Positions 8,513 to 17,555 are shown, counted from the stretch's first letter. The stretch is 28,159 bases of DNA from DASZXJ01 sp035545895 (GCA_035545895.1 DASZXJ010000048.1:1-28159); one strand, 5' to 3'. The notes: generated by a model from the letters alone, not told the origin. Program-made: numbers and translations.

Positions 8513-9370
8513 TTAAGAGTGCACGGTTCTTGCCTGCTGCACTGCGCTACGCAAATCCACAAGGCAACGCTCAATTTCCTTTGCCAGCACGTCGACCAAA
8601 TCCGGTGCGGTCATGATCGATTTATCCTTCGCGGCATACTCGACCCGCTGGGCTGCGAGTCGAACCGGCTCAGCCTCCAGATAGCTTGCCGCGCCCTTCA
8701 AACGATGGGCGGATTCGCGAACTCCTTCGAGATCGCAGCGCACCATCGCCTGTCGAACCGCATCGATATCCACAATGGCCTGTTGTTCGAATTGTTCCGC
8801 CGCCATCATCAGTAGCGATACATCGCCCAGGCAGCGTTCGAGAAATGCGGTGTAGTCCAGCGCCGGCGACACTTGTGATTCGACAACTTGCGGCGATTCC
8901 GCCTGGAGGGCTGTGGATTTCGACTGGGACAGATGTTTTTCCATCGTTTGAAGCAATGTTTGAAGATTCAACGGTTTGGACAGGAAATCATCCATTCCGA
9001 CCGCATAACAGGCTTCGCGGTTGCCGTTCAAAACATTTGCGGTCACCGCGATGATTGGCAAATGATAATCCGCCGCAGTACCCGGGCGCCGTGGCAAGCT
9101 TTGTTGTGATTCCAGCCGTCGAATAACGCGCGTGGCCTCAAGCCCATCCATTTCGGGCATGGCCAGATCCATCAACACCATATCAAATGCCTTGCGCTGA
9201 ACGGCTTCAACGCCTTCTTTGCCGTTGACGGCAATTTCGTGACGGTAATTTCCTTTCTGCAGATACTTGGTAACGATCAGTCGATTGACTGCGTTATCCT
9301 CGACAATGAGTACCAGCGGTGCGGAATCGTTGGCACCGTCGTGTGTCGTTTGATTCGAGTTGGCATCCAC
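8513..9370 (-). CDS. REC-HPt phosphorelay protein
   Basis: A 285-residue protein with an N-terminal receiver (VEDNAVNR near 23, acceptor Asp68 in VLMDLAMPEMDG, Lys132 in FLSKPLN) and a C-terminal histidine phosphotransfer domain with RESAHRLKGAASYL, phosphohistidine His222. I choose the GTG at 9370: AAGGAG lies seven bases upstream, whereas the upstream in-frame ATGs have no such site and would add residues unlike a receiver N-terminus. It is the first gene of the leftward operon, divergent from cheA. The combination of a receiver with its own HPt suggests a node that moves phosphate between kinases and lone receivers; partners are inferred from neighbourhood only. Confidence 0.9.
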   Translation of the reverse strand: MDANSNQTTHDGANDSAPLVLIVEDNAVNRLIVTKYLQKGNYRHEIAVNGKEGVEAVQRKAFDMVLMDLAMPEMDGLEATRVIRRLESQQSLPRRPGTAADYHLPIIAVTANVLNGNREACYAVGMDDFLSKPLNLQTLLQTMEKHLSQSKSTALQAESPQVVESQVSPALDYTAFLERCLGDVSLLMMAAEQFEQQAIVDIDAVRQAMVRCDLEGVRESAHRLKGAASYLEAEPVRLAAQRVEYAAKDKSIMTAPDLVDVLAKEIERCLVDLRSAVQQARTVHS

Positions 9371-9623
9371 AGCCCATCTCCTTACGAAGCGGGGCATGCT
9401 TCGGCCGATTACTTGAATAGCTGGAATTGCCCCCATTTGCTGTTTCGAACAATTGGGGCACCGTCTTTAGATGAATCATTCACGCGAATCTGCCCATAAT
9501 CAAAAGACTGCCCAAACAAACTATTTTACTCCTTTGGTTTATGTTCGCCCCATTCGAAACCGATAGGAACTTTGCGTAGCACCAATGTGGCGAATATCGT
9601 TTTATTCGCCTTAAAAGGGAAAA
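9371..9623. promoter_or_regulatory. Divergent control region between the two signalling operons
   Basis: This 253-bp stretch separates the leftward REC-HPt operon from the rightward cheA operon and must contain both promoters. I do not see a convincing consensus sigma70, sigma54 or sigma28 promoter on either strand. The most evident structure is the inverted repeat at 9589-9610. It holds no plausible gene. Confidence 0.55.
9589..9610 (+). promoter_or_regulatory. Inverted repeat in the cheA leader
   Basis: GGCGAATA and TATTCGCC form a perfect 8-bp stem around a 6-base loop (TCGTTT), ending 13 bases before the cheA ATG and directly ahead of its purine-rich ribosome-binding site (AAAAGGGA). It may be an operator or a leader hairpin that affects translation start. 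Confidence 0.4.
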
Positions 9624-11678
9624 ATGGGGGGCCACGTGTCTGAACTTGCAGAAATCATAGAGCGTTCCGCTGCTGCCGCAGTCATGGCGGACGCCAGCGA
9701 TTTGCCGTCCGTTGCACAATTGCACACGTTACTCACTTCGGTCCAGGCGTCAGCGACGGATCAGGCTCCAATTCATTCCGGCGCCGGTCGGGCAACCAAG
9801 GTTCTTGAACAGATCGTCATGGGCGATGCAAAGGACGCGAATGCGGCCCTTGTATCGGTTCGTCAAATCGTGCAGGAGTTGCAACAGCTTGTCTCCGGCG
9901 CCTTGCCGACATCCGCCACCCTAATTGAACCGGTCAATGCTGAGACGCAAGCGCCGGCAACCGCGCCGGCCGCAGTGGTTGCAGAAGACGCAATGGGGGA
10001 GCAACCGATCAAGGCGGAAGACATTCCTCTGGTCGCCGAGTTTGTAGGCGAGGCGGCGAGCCATATGGATTCCGCCGAGGCCAGCCTGCTCGCATTGGAA
10101 GAACAACCCGGCGATCCAGAACACATCAATTCCGTATTCCGGGCGTTTCATACGATCAAGGGTGTCGCCGGATTTCTCAACTTCCGCCAGATCGGTGCAT
10201 TGGCGCACGTGGCGGAAAATCTTCTGGATCGTGCCCGCAAGGGTATTGCCCCACTCGATGACGAAGCAGTTCAGTTGGTCTTGAATTCCGTTGATACAAT
10301 GCGGCGAATGGTTGCGGCGACCAGCGTTGCCGCCCAAACCAACCAACCGCCCGCAAGGGAAGAGACCCTTGAATCGCTTCTGCAAAGCCTCGGGGTAAAG
10401 GCTGGCTCGGTAAAGCAGACATCACAATCCGCATCCCCCACGCCGCAGGTTGCAACACAGGCCAAAGCCGCGCCTGCCGCCCCGCCGATGACGACGAATT
10501 CCGCATCGACCGACAATACAGTCAAGGTCTCGACCGAGCGACTCGATTCGCTCATCAATACGGTCGGCGAACTCGTCATTGCGCAGTCCATGGTGAGCCG
10601 GGATGTTGAAGCCGGACTGACATCAACAACTCAACGCCTCGGACGCAATATGTCGCACCTGGGCAAAATCACCCGCAGTCTTCAGGACTTGGCAATGGCG
10701 ATGCGAATGGTGCCGGTGCAAGGCGTCTTTCAAAAAATGGCGCGGTTGGCGCGCGATGTCGCCCGAAAAGCGGGCAAGGAGATCGATTTCGTCCAGGTTG
10801 GCGCCGAGACTGAACTGGACCGCAATGTCGTGGAAGCGGTCAGCGATCCACTGGTGCACATGGTCCGAAATGCAATCGATCATGGTGTGGAATTGCCGGA
10901 CGATCGCGTCAAGGCCGGCAAACCGGCCATCGGTAAGGTGCAACTCAAGGCCTATCACAAGGCCGGGAGTGTTGTCATCGAAATTTCCGACGACGGCCGG
11001 GGCCTGAATAAATCGAAGATTCTCGCCAAGGCGATCGCATGCGGCATCGTCAAGCCGGGACAGGAAATGTCGGAGGAGGAAATTTTCCGTCTGGTATTCC
11101 ACGCAGGACTTTCCACTGCGGAGAAAGTGACCGACATCAGCGGGCGCGGTGTCGGCATGGACGTGGCGCGCAAAAACGTGGAAGCGCTCCGCGGTAGAAT
11201 CGAAATTTCGTCGGTGGAGGGAAAAGGATCGGTCTTTACAATTCGTTTGCCGCTCACTCTGGCAGTCATCGATGGCCTGGTCGTTCGTGTCGGCACTGAA
11301 CGTTATATCATTCCAATCACCAGTGTTGAACGCAGTTTCTGTCCGCAATCACAGCAGCTCTCAACAGTTCAAAGCACCGGCGAGGTCTGTTTTGTGCGCG
11401 ATCGTCTGATCCCGGTCGTTCGCTTGCACCGAGTCTTCGCCGTCAACAACGCACAGCAGGACCCAACCCAAGCGCTACTGGTGATCGCGCAAGCCGATCA
11501 GGATTCCTGCTGCCTGATGGTCGATGAGCTGGTTGGACAGCAGCAGGTCGTCATCAAATCACTTGGGGAACAATTGGGAACCGTTAAAGGAATTTCAGGT
11601 GGCGCGATTCTGGGAGACGGCAATGTCAGCCTGATCCTCGATGTGCCCGGCCTGATTAATTTGGCGAAGTCAGAATAA
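9624..11678 (+). CDS. cheA: Chemotaxis histidine kinase CheA
   Basis: A 684-residue kinase of the chemotaxis core complex that phosphorylates CheY and CheB. Domains: HPt/P1 with FRAFHTIKGVAGF (His176), a Pro/Ala-rich linker (about 240-298), P3 dimerisation helices (VKVSTERLDSLINTVGELV, about 300-370), an ATPase domain with N-box VHMVRNAIDHGVE (Asn416), G1 DDGRG (456-460) and G2 SGRGVGMD, and a CheW-like P5 domain (about 545-680). No P2 domain is evident between the HPt and P3. About 130 residues precede the HPt, an unusual extension. The ATG at 9624 has AGGG five bases upstream; an in-frame GTG at 9636 is possible. It heads the rightward chemotaxis operon and is followed by cheW after 13 bp. 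Confidence 0.96.
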   Translation: MGGHVSELAEIIERSAAAAVMADASDLPSVAQLHTLLTSVQASATDQAPIHSGAGRATKVLEQIVMGDAKDANAALVSVRQIVQELQQLVSGALPTSATLIEPVNAETQAPATAPAAVVAEDAMGEQPIKAEDIPLVAEFVGEAASHMDSAEASLLALEEQPGDPEHINSVFRAFHTIKGVAGFLNFRQIGALAHVAENLLDRARKGIAPLDDEAVQLVLNSVDTMRRMVAATSVAAQTNQPPAREETLESLLQSLGVKAGSVKQTSQSASPTPQVATQAKAAPAAPPMTTNSASTDNTVKVSTERLDSLINTVGELVIAQSMVSRDVEAGLTSTTQRLGRNMSHLGKITRSLQDLAMAMRMVPVQGVFQKMARLARDVARKAGKEIDFVQVGAETELDRNVVEAVSDPLVHMVRNAIDHGVELPDDRVKAGKPAIGKVQLKAYHKAGSVVIEISDDGRGLNKSKILAKAIACGIVKPGQEMSEEEIFRLVFHAGLSTAEKVTDISGRGVGMDVARKNVEALRGRIEISSVEGKGSVFTIRLPLTLAVIDGLVVRVGTERYIIPITSVERSFCPQSQQLSTVQSTGEVCFVRDRLIPVVRLHRVFAVNNAQQDPTQALLVIAQADQDSCCLMVDELVGQQQVVIKSLGEQLGTVKGISGGAILGDGNVSLILDVPGLINLAKSE

Positions 11679-11691
11679 AAGGGGGTTCGAT

Positions 11692-12219
11692 ATGACTCAT
11701 ACTGTAAATGCAACAACCGGCAGCACCGGCGCAGGCAAAGGCGGAAAGTACCTGACCTTTGCACTGGGCAAGGAACAATATGGCCTGGCGATCCTGAAGG
11801 TTCGTGAGCTGATCGGCTATATGGACCTTACTTGCGTGCCGCGCATGCCCGCGCATGTGAAAGGCGTGATCAATCTGCGCGGGCAGGTTATTTCAGTGAT
11901 CGATTTGCGCACGAAGTTCGGCATGGAACCGGTGGCGCGCACGGAAGAAACGTGCATCATCATTGTCGAAATCGAGGATAACGGCCGGCGCATGCCATGC
12001 GGGCTGATTGTCGATCGCGTTTCCGAGGTGCTCAATATCACCAACGAAAGCATCGAAGACCCGCCCAGCCTCGGCAAGTCCGTGCGGATGGATTTCATCG
12101 TTGGCATGGGCAAGGTGGGAGAAACCGTGAAGATTTTGCTCGACATCGACAAGGTTTTGAGCAACGCCGACGTCGTTGCGATGGGTGAAGTATTAAATAA
12201 CACCGCAAAAGCGGCGTAA
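11692..12219 (+). CDS. cheW: Chemotaxis coupling protein CheW
   Basis: A 175-residue scaffold that links the receptor to CheA at the inner membrane. The CheW domain covers nearly the whole protein: KYLTFALGKEQYGLAILKV, then VPRMPAHVKGVINLRGQVI with the conserved NLRG, then CGLIVDRVSEVLNI and an IVGMGKVGETVKILLDID end. The first 20 residues are a short Gly/Thr-rich extension. The ATG has a strong GGGGG-type ribosome-binding site. It lies between cheA and the receptor gene, as in many che operons. Confidence 0.96.
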   Translation: MTHTVNATTGSTGAGKGGKYLTFALGKEQYGLAILKVRELIGYMDLTCVPRMPAHVKGVINLRGQVISVIDLRTKFGMEPVARTEETCIIIVEIEDNGRRMPCGLIVDRVSEVLNITNESIEDPPSLGKSVRMDFIVGMGKVGETVKILLDIDKVLSNADVVAMGEVLNNTAKAA

Positions 12220-12296
12220 ACAACCTGTCGCCGCCAGCAAATGACTTCGGCGACATTAAACCAGTCAAACATTTAACACTTTTACGGGGGCTCGAA

Positions 12297-14261
12297 ATGA
12301 AGCTTGGACTGTCTTATAAATTATCGTTGGGGTTTGCCGCGGTTCTCGCGATCGCGCTGGCCTTGGGGGCTTTTTCAGTTCTGAAGATGCGGTCGTCGGC
12401 GATCACCGCCAGCGATCTTTCAGACAAGTATATTCCGGGATCCACCGCCGCGGGAAATCTCACCAGCATTGGAGATGATCTCATGTTGGCAACCCGTAGC
12501 TACGGTTTAAGCGGCGATGAGAAATATTTGACGGAAATTCGCAATCAGCAGGCCAAACTGAAGGAGAAAATCCAGACTGCCGATGATTTGAGCGGCAAGT
12601 GCTCTGAACTCTCCAAACTGGCCAGTTCCATCAAGGATGTCCGTTCGGCATTAGATGATTACAACCAGGCAGTGGAAATAACCGTCCAGGCATTTCAGGT
12701 CCGAAAATCCTCGATGGAGTCGATGACTCGTGATGCAACTGCGGCTTCGAAGAAGCTCGCCGACTACATGGATCGCCAGCAGGAATTGCTCACGACCGCC
12801 ACCAAGGCTTTGACAGGCGGTGCCACGACGCAGCCCTCTCAGATCGTGGAAATGCAGCTTAAATATCGCCTTTTAGCCACTGCTTTTCTGGAGATTGACG
12901 GCATTCGCATCAATTTTCTGAAGGCACTGGCCTATAACGATGAAACCATTTTCGACAAGGCTCAGGCTGGATTCGCAACTGCCACCTCCATTTTCGATGA
13001 ACTTCGCTCGGGGACTCATCGCCCCGAGGATCAGGAAAATATCGCCGCCATCGTCAAGGGAGTGGAAAGCTACAGGACTTCACTGGGTGAAGTCATCAAT
13101 GCGACCAAGGAACTCAAGCAGGCAACTGTCAAGCGAACTGAAGCTTCCGCAAAAATAGGAAGCGCGATCGACGAAGCGACCTCCAGCATGCTGACGTCCA
13201 TGACCGATCAAGCGGTGCAAAGCAGCAGTTCACTGGCTTCAACGTCTCGATTGCTCATCATCGGCCTGATCGTGGCCGTGGTGGTCGGCGTGACGTTGGC
13301 ATTCGTGATTACCCGAAGCATCACCAAGCCGATCAATCTGATCATCGCTTCATTGTCAACCGGCGCGTCGAATACCTCGGCGGCGGCAACCCAGGTTTCC
13401 AGTTCCAGCCAGAGCCTGGCCCAAGGCGCCAGCGAACAGGCGGCAAGCCTGGAGGAAACCAGTTCCAGTCTCGAAGAGATGTCAAGCATGATCAAGAAGA
13501 CCGCCGATACCGCGCGGCAGGCCAACCTGCTGAGCGTTGAAATGAAGGGCGCTGCCGATAAGAGCAGCTCCGCGATGAGCAAGATGGCCAATGCAATTGA
13601 CGGCATCGAGAAGTCCTCTTCCGAAACCGCCAAGATCGTCAAAACGATCGATGAAATCGCATTTCAGACGAATCTGCTGGCGCTCAATGCAGCCGTGGAA
13701 GCGGCCCGCGCCGGCGAAGCCGGCAAGGGCTTTGCGGTTGTAGCTGAAGAAGTTCGCAACCTCGCGATGCGTTCGGCTGAAGCGGCGAAGAACACCTCTT
13801 CGCTCATCGAAGGCAGCGTAGGCAGCGCCAAGAACGGCGTGACGATCGCCACTGAGGTGGCCAGTTCGTTGACTGAGATTCAGTCAACCGTCGAGAAAGT
13901 GAATTCGCTGATTACCGAAATCGCCGCGGCCAGCCAAGAACAAAGCCAAGGCATCGGCCAGGTGAATCAGGCTGTTCAGCAAATGGACAAAGTGACTCAA
14001 TCCAACGCGGCCGCAGCGGAAGAATCCGCGGCAGCAGCAGAGGAATTGAGCAGCCAAAGCGAACAGGTCCGCACCATCGCCCAGGACTTGACGCGTCTGG
14101 TCACTGGCGCCGCCAACTCCGCAACAGATTCGGGTGTAACGGTCCGAACTCTCGCGGCTCCCAGCAAAGCGGCAAGCAAATTGCGATCCAAGGCCGAGCA
14201 CGCAATTCCGCTTAATGACTCGAAGGATGATGACTTCTCGGAGTTCGGAGCTTCGGCTTAA
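12297..14261 (+). CDS. Methyl-accepting chemotaxis protein with large helical sensor domain
   Basis: A 654-residue transmembrane receptor. TM1 is at about 10-29; a long all-helical extracytoplasmic region (about 40-310) is compatible with a helical bimodular (HBM) sensor; TM2 is at about 319-338. Only a short ITRSITKPINLIIASL segment follows, so a full HAMP is not obvious. The signalling tip EIAFQTNLLALNAAVEAARA is at about 453-472. Candidate methylation sites match the consensus at Glu386/Glu387 (ASLEETSS) and in AAEESAAAAEELSS (about 574-586). There is no CheR-binding pentapeptide at the C-terminus. The HBM ligand cannot be read from sequence; known HBM domains bind small organic acids. It is the only receptor in the operon and probably the dedicated input. 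Confidence 0.93.
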   Translation: MKLGLSYKLSLGFAAVLAIALALGAFSVLKMRSSAITASDLSDKYIPGSTAAGNLTSIGDDLMLATRSYGLSGDEKYLTEIRNQQAKLKEKIQTADDLSGKCSELSKLASSIKDVRSALDDYNQAVEITVQAFQVRKSSMESMTRDATAASKKLADYMDRQQELLTTATKALTGGATTQPSQIVEMQLKYRLLATAFLEIDGIRINFLKALAYNDETIFDKAQAGFATATSIFDELRSGTHRPEDQENIAAIVKGVESYRTSLGEVINATKELKQATVKRTEASAKIGSAIDEATSSMLTSMTDQAVQSSSSLASTSRLLIIGLIVAVVVGVTLAFVITRSITKPINLIIASLSTGASNTSAAATQVSSSSQSLAQGASEQAASLEETSSSLEEMSSMIKKTADTARQANLLSVEMKGAADKSSSAMSKMANAIDGIEKSSSETAKIVKTIDEIAFQTNLLALNAAVEAARAGEAGKGFAVVAEEVRNLAMRSAEAAKNTSSLIEGSVGSAKNGVTIATEVASSLTEIQSTVEKVNSLITEIAAASQEQSQGIGQVNQAVQQMDKVTQSNAAAAEESAAAAEELSSQSEQVRTIAQDLTRLVTGAANSATDSGVTVRTLAAPSKAASKLRSKAEHAIPLNDSKDDDFSEFGASA

Positions 14262-14294
14262 AGAAGTCCGCAGCATTCATCCAGGGGGAATGTC

Positions 14295-15680
14295 ATGAAT
14301 GGGCGCGTCGGGGGAAAATTAGCAGGTTGTCTGGTCGGCATGAGCATGCTAAGCGTGATCGGCGCTGCGGAAGCGCAGTCGCCGACCACGCAAGGCCATG
14401 TCAATGACAATGACCCGGCCAACTGGGAAATTGTCAGTGTTGATGACGACCTGCGATTTATCCCCACGACCCGTCCGCAGCAACCTGTCGCACAGCATCC
14501 CCCAATCGCGACAACCCAGAACAGTGATACCGGAAAGCCGCCGCAACTATGGCAACGCTTCACGGATGATTGGAACGGCTTGCGACCGAGACTGGACGAC
14601 AAGGGTATCGCCGTTGCAGCATCACTGGCTGGTTATGTCGGCACCAATCTAATAGGAGGCGCACAGACCGACGCAGGCGGTTGCGCGTATCTATTGAACC
14701 TCAACCTCACGCTTGACAGCAAGAAATTAGTCGGCCTGGAGGGTGGTTCGATGTTTGTCAACCTGCGTAATCAAGACGGCCTGAGTCATTCAATGGATGG
14801 TTCGTTTGGCGCAACCTCATCTCTCTATATTCCCGGGAGAACGGAAGTGTCAGAATGCTGGTTCGAACAAAAGTTTCTGAACGACCAAGTGCGAATCAAG
14901 GCGGGCAAGATCGATGTCAATACCGAATTTGACACCGTCGAAAACGGAGGAGAATTCCTGAACGATTTCGGTGCTTTGAATTCCACGATCCTTGCATTTC
15001 CAACCGATCCGGATTCATCGATCGGAGTCAATGCATTCGTCTATCCAAATGAGCACTTTTACGCTGGAGCGGGCATTTATGATGGCTCGCTCCAGGATGG
15101 CGTGAATACAGGCTCAGTGGGTCCTCATTCGCTATGGAACAGCCGAAGCGCGTTTTGGATTGGAGAAATCGGCGATAAATGGGATGGCAAGGCATCGGGA
15201 CGCGAAGGCAGAGTGGCCTTGGGCGTGTGGCATCACACGGGCAGCTTCGAACAATTTGATGGTGGTCATCGGAACAGCGTCACCGGCCCCTACATCGCGC
15301 TCGACCAATGCCTTTGGAGAAAATACCCTGAAAAAGATGGCGACAAGCAGGGCATCGCAATGTTTTTCTCAGCGGGATATGCAAGTCCGCATATCAGCTC
15401 CGCCACAGTGCAAGCGGGTGGCGGCCTCAAATGGACTGGCGCAATAGCCGGACGAGAAGACGACGTGCTTGGACTTGGTGCCAGCTGCATCCGGCTTTCT
15501 CACGACACCAGCGCAGGCTTGAGCGATCATTCGGAATTCACGATCGAAACATTCTATAAGATTCGCATAAATCCATGGTTCAGTATTGAACCCGACTTGC
15601 AATATATCCATAACCCAGACGGCGTGTCGTCACGAGACGATGCGCTGATGGCAACCATACAAATGCTGATTGATTTCTAA
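14295..15680 (+). CDS. OprB-type carbohydrate-selective porin
   Basis: A 461-residue predicted outer-membrane beta-barrel. The signal peptide ends near AEA (residues 25-27), followed by a low-complexity Pro/Thr-rich linker (about 28-85). The barrel shows repeated amphipathic strands and OprB-like elements: GLRPRLDDKGI near the start, a middle FLNDFGALNSTILAFPTDP stretch, and a C-terminal WFSIEPDLQYIHNP block ending in LIDF with terminal Phe, as expected for barrel assembly. OprB porins pass sugars through the outer membrane; the substrate here is unknown. The start ATG has AGGGGGA five bases upstream. It sits 33 bp after the receptor gene and before cheR on the same strand, so it is apparently part of the chemotaxis operon. 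Confidence 0.82.
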   Translation: MNGRVGGKLAGCLVGMSMLSVIGAAEAQSPTTQGHVNDNDPANWEIVSVDDDLRFIPTTRPQQPVAQHPPIATTQNSDTGKPPQLWQRFTDDWNGLRPRLDDKGIAVAASLAGYVGTNLIGGAQTDAGGCAYLLNLNLTLDSKKLVGLEGGSMFVNLRNQDGLSHSMDGSFGATSSLYIPGRTEVSECWFEQKFLNDQVRIKAGKIDVNTEFDTVENGGEFLNDFGALNSTILAFPTDPDSSIGVNAFVYPNEHFYAGAGIYDGSLQDGVNTGSVGPHSLWNSRSAFWIGEIGDKWDGKASGREGRVALGVWHHTGSFEQFDGGHRNSVTGPYIALDQCLWRKYPEKDGDKQGIAMFFSAGYASPHISSATVQAGGGLKWTGAIAGREDDVLGLGASCIRLSHDTSAGLSDHSEFTIETFYKIRINPWFSIEPDLQYIHNPDGVSSRDDALMATIQMLIDF

Positions 15681-15702
15681 TCGAGTGACTCAGAGGAATG
15701 AT

Positions 15703-16626
15703 ATGTCAGTACAAGCCGAATTTATCCTCAACGATGAAGACTTTCAAATGGTCGCCGAAATGGTCTACAAACATTGCGGCATCACGCTCAATGAGTCAAA
15801 GCGCGCGCTGGTGCAGGCACGGCTGGCAAAAAAAATCCGTGAAGAACGTTGCAATTCCATACGCGAATACGTCGACCTGGTTGTAGCGGATGCCAGCGGA
15901 GATAAGTTTACTGGACTGATCAATGCCATCAGCACAAACCTAACCAGCTTTTTCCGAGAAATCGAGCATTTTAAGTATCTCAGTGATACATATATTCCGA
16001 AAATAGTTTCTGAACGACAAAACCAAAAGAAACGGTTTATCGCCTGGAGCGCGGCTTGCTCGAGCGGAGAAGAACCATATTCGCTGGCGATGACGATCCT
16101 GGAATCCATTGCTGCCGCGGAAAAAGTCGCGCCCGCCCCACCCACGGGTGAATACGGGCCAGCGGGCTGGGATCTGAAAATTTTGGGAACTGACATATCC
16201 ACGCGAGTTCTCCAAATCGCAAAAGCCGGGCGGTATCTGGAAAGCCGTCTGGCCAATGTCCCCGCTCCGTATCGAAATACCTATTTTGCGCCCGCGCAGT
16301 TCACAAAAGACCGCATGTTGCAACGAGGGCGAATCGTGCCCATGCAGAACCACGATGAATATGAAGTATGTCCCCTACTGCGGCGGGTCGTGAGGCTTCG
16401 ACATCTCAACCTGATCGAAGCCTGGCCATTTCAAGGACCATTCGACGTGATCTTTTGTCGCAATGTCATGATTTATTTTGACCGCGAAACGCAGATTGAT
16501 TTGGTCAGTCGATTCTGGCAATGCCTGGCGGTCGGGGGCTTGTTGTTTACCGGTCATTCGGAATCGCTGACTGGAATCCCCCACCGTTTCAAGCACATAC
16601 GACCGACGGTCTATGCAAAGGTGTAA
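15703..16626 (+). CDS. cheR: Chemotaxis protein methyltransferase CheR
   Basis: A 307-residue enzyme that methylates receptor glutamates with S-adenosylmethionine. The N-terminal helical domain (about 10-75) is followed by the CheR hallmark ISTNLTSFFREIEHF (76-90) and the SAM-binding fold: WSAACSSGEEPYSLAM (115-130), LGTDIST (161-167), FDVIFCRNVMIYFD (247-260) and LFTGHSES near 281-288. The ATG at 15703 is chosen because AGAGGA lies just upstream; an earlier ATG at 15670 overlaps the porin gene and lacks such a site. Its substrate is presumably the receptor encoded two genes upstream. Confidence 0.96.
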   Translation: MSVQAEFILNDEDFQMVAEMVYKHCGITLNESKRALVQARLAKKIREERCNSIREYVDLVVADASGDKFTGLINAISTNLTSFFREIEHFKYLSDTYIPKIVSERQNQKKRFIAWSAACSSGEEPYSLAMTILESIAAAEKVAPAPPTGEYGPAGWDLKILGTDISTRVLQIAKAGRYLESRLANVPAPYRNTYFAPAQFTKDRMLQRGRIVPMQNHDEYEVCPLLRRVVRLRHLNLIEAWPFQGPFDVIFCRNVMIYFDRETQIDLVSRFWQCLAVGGLLFTGHSESLTGIPHRFKHIRPTVYAKV

Positions 16627-16632
16627 AGCCCA

Positions 16633-17130
16633 ATGAGCGTAGTCGAAACACAATCCGCCATCGTCGTCGGCGTATCGGATGCAAAAGCATCAAACGACCC
16701 GCAGGATACGCTGGTTACTTATTCGCTGGGTTCCTGTATTGGGGTCACTTTATACGATCCCCAAGCCAAAGTCGCCGGACTGTTGCATTTCCAACTGCCA
16801 AGCAGCACGGCCGATGTGCAGCGAAGCGCGGAAAAACCGCTCATGTTCGCCGACACGGGAATGAACTGGTTATTGAAGGAAACCACCAGGCTTGGCGCGG
16901 ACAAGCGGCGCTTTCGTGTAAGGCTCGCCGGTGCCGCACAAATGCTTAACGACAGCGGGGTTTTTGATATCGGACGACGAAATCATACCGCCATCCGAAA
17001 GATCATGTGGCAGTTGGGAATGTTCATAGAAGCCGAACAAGTAGGCGGCGATGCGCCGCGGACGCTGATCCTTAACGTCAATGATGGATCGTTGATCATT
17101 AAGAGCCGGGGCGAACAAATTGTCATTTAA
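16633..17130 (+). CDS. cheD: Receptor glutamine deamidase CheD
   Basis: A 165-residue CheD that deamidates selected receptor glutamines and often binds CheC-family phosphatases. Catalytic residues are visible: Cys35 in YSLGSCIGVTLYD and His52 in GLLHFQLP. The FDIGRRN segment and the terminal strand are also typical. It follows cheR after 6 bp, and its stop codon abuts the next gene's ribosome-binding region. The presence of CheD together with two CheX/CheC-like proteins fits adaptation by a CheD-phosphatase feedback, as known in Bacillus and Thermotoga; that interaction is inference here. Confidence 0.95.
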   Translation: MSVVETQSAIVVGVSDAKASNDPQDTLVTYSLGSCIGVTLYDPQAKVAGLLHFQLPSSTADVQRSAEKPLMFADTGMNWLLKETTRLGADKRRFRVRLAGAAQMLNDSGVFDIGRRNHTAIRKIMWQLGMFIEAEQVGGDAPRTLILNVNDGSLIIKSRGEQIVI

Positions 17131-17141
17131 TGGAGGACGCA

Positions 17142-17555
17142 GTGCAGAAGTCACACAACATCCTGATCGTCGATGATTCGGCGACGACCCGCGCAATGAT
17201 TAAACGCGTCATTCATATGACCGGACTATCCGTCGCAACGCTTTACGAAGTCGCCGACGGAAATGCTGCCTTGGCGCTTCTCAATACCCAAACCGGTGAA
17301 GAAGCCGTCGATCTGGTGCTGACCGATTTGAATATGCCCGGAATGGACGGTGTGGAAATGACCCGACGAATGCGGACCAACGCCAAACTGCGGACCATTC
17401 CAGTCATCGTGATCACGGCGCGACCGGATAATGAAACGCTTGAAATGTTTAAGCAGGAATCCGTGCAAGGATGGCTGCCCAAGCCGATCACTCCCGAAGG
17501 CGTGCGAAACGTCGTCGAACGCGCCCTGCAAGCGGTTGGAGGTTCCAATGAGTAA
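17142..17555 (+). CDS. cheY: CheY-like response regulator
   Basis: A 137-residue single receiver with ILIVDDSATTR (Asp11/Asp12 pocket), acceptor Asp62 in VLTDLNMPGMDG, Thr92 in VITARPD and Lys114 in WLPKP. I choose the GTG at 17142 because GGAGG lies five bases upstream; the ATG at 17130 contains that site inside its own codons. It overlaps the following CheX-like gene by 8 bp. It is a candidate diffusible output of CheA, but the motor target is unknown; a second CheY ends the operon. Confidence 0.9.
   Translation: MQKSHNILIVDDSATTRAMIKRVIHMTGLSVATLYEVADGNAALALLNTQTGEEAVDLVLTDLNMPGMDGVEMTRRMRTNAKLRTIPVIVITARPDNETLEMFKQESVQGWLPKPITPEGVRNVVERALQAVGGSNE

Noticed and set aside
10623..11348. 241-residue reading frame antisense to cheA
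   Set aside because: Its composition is that of a shadow frame; the plus strand encodes well-conserved CheA catalytic motifs over the same bases.
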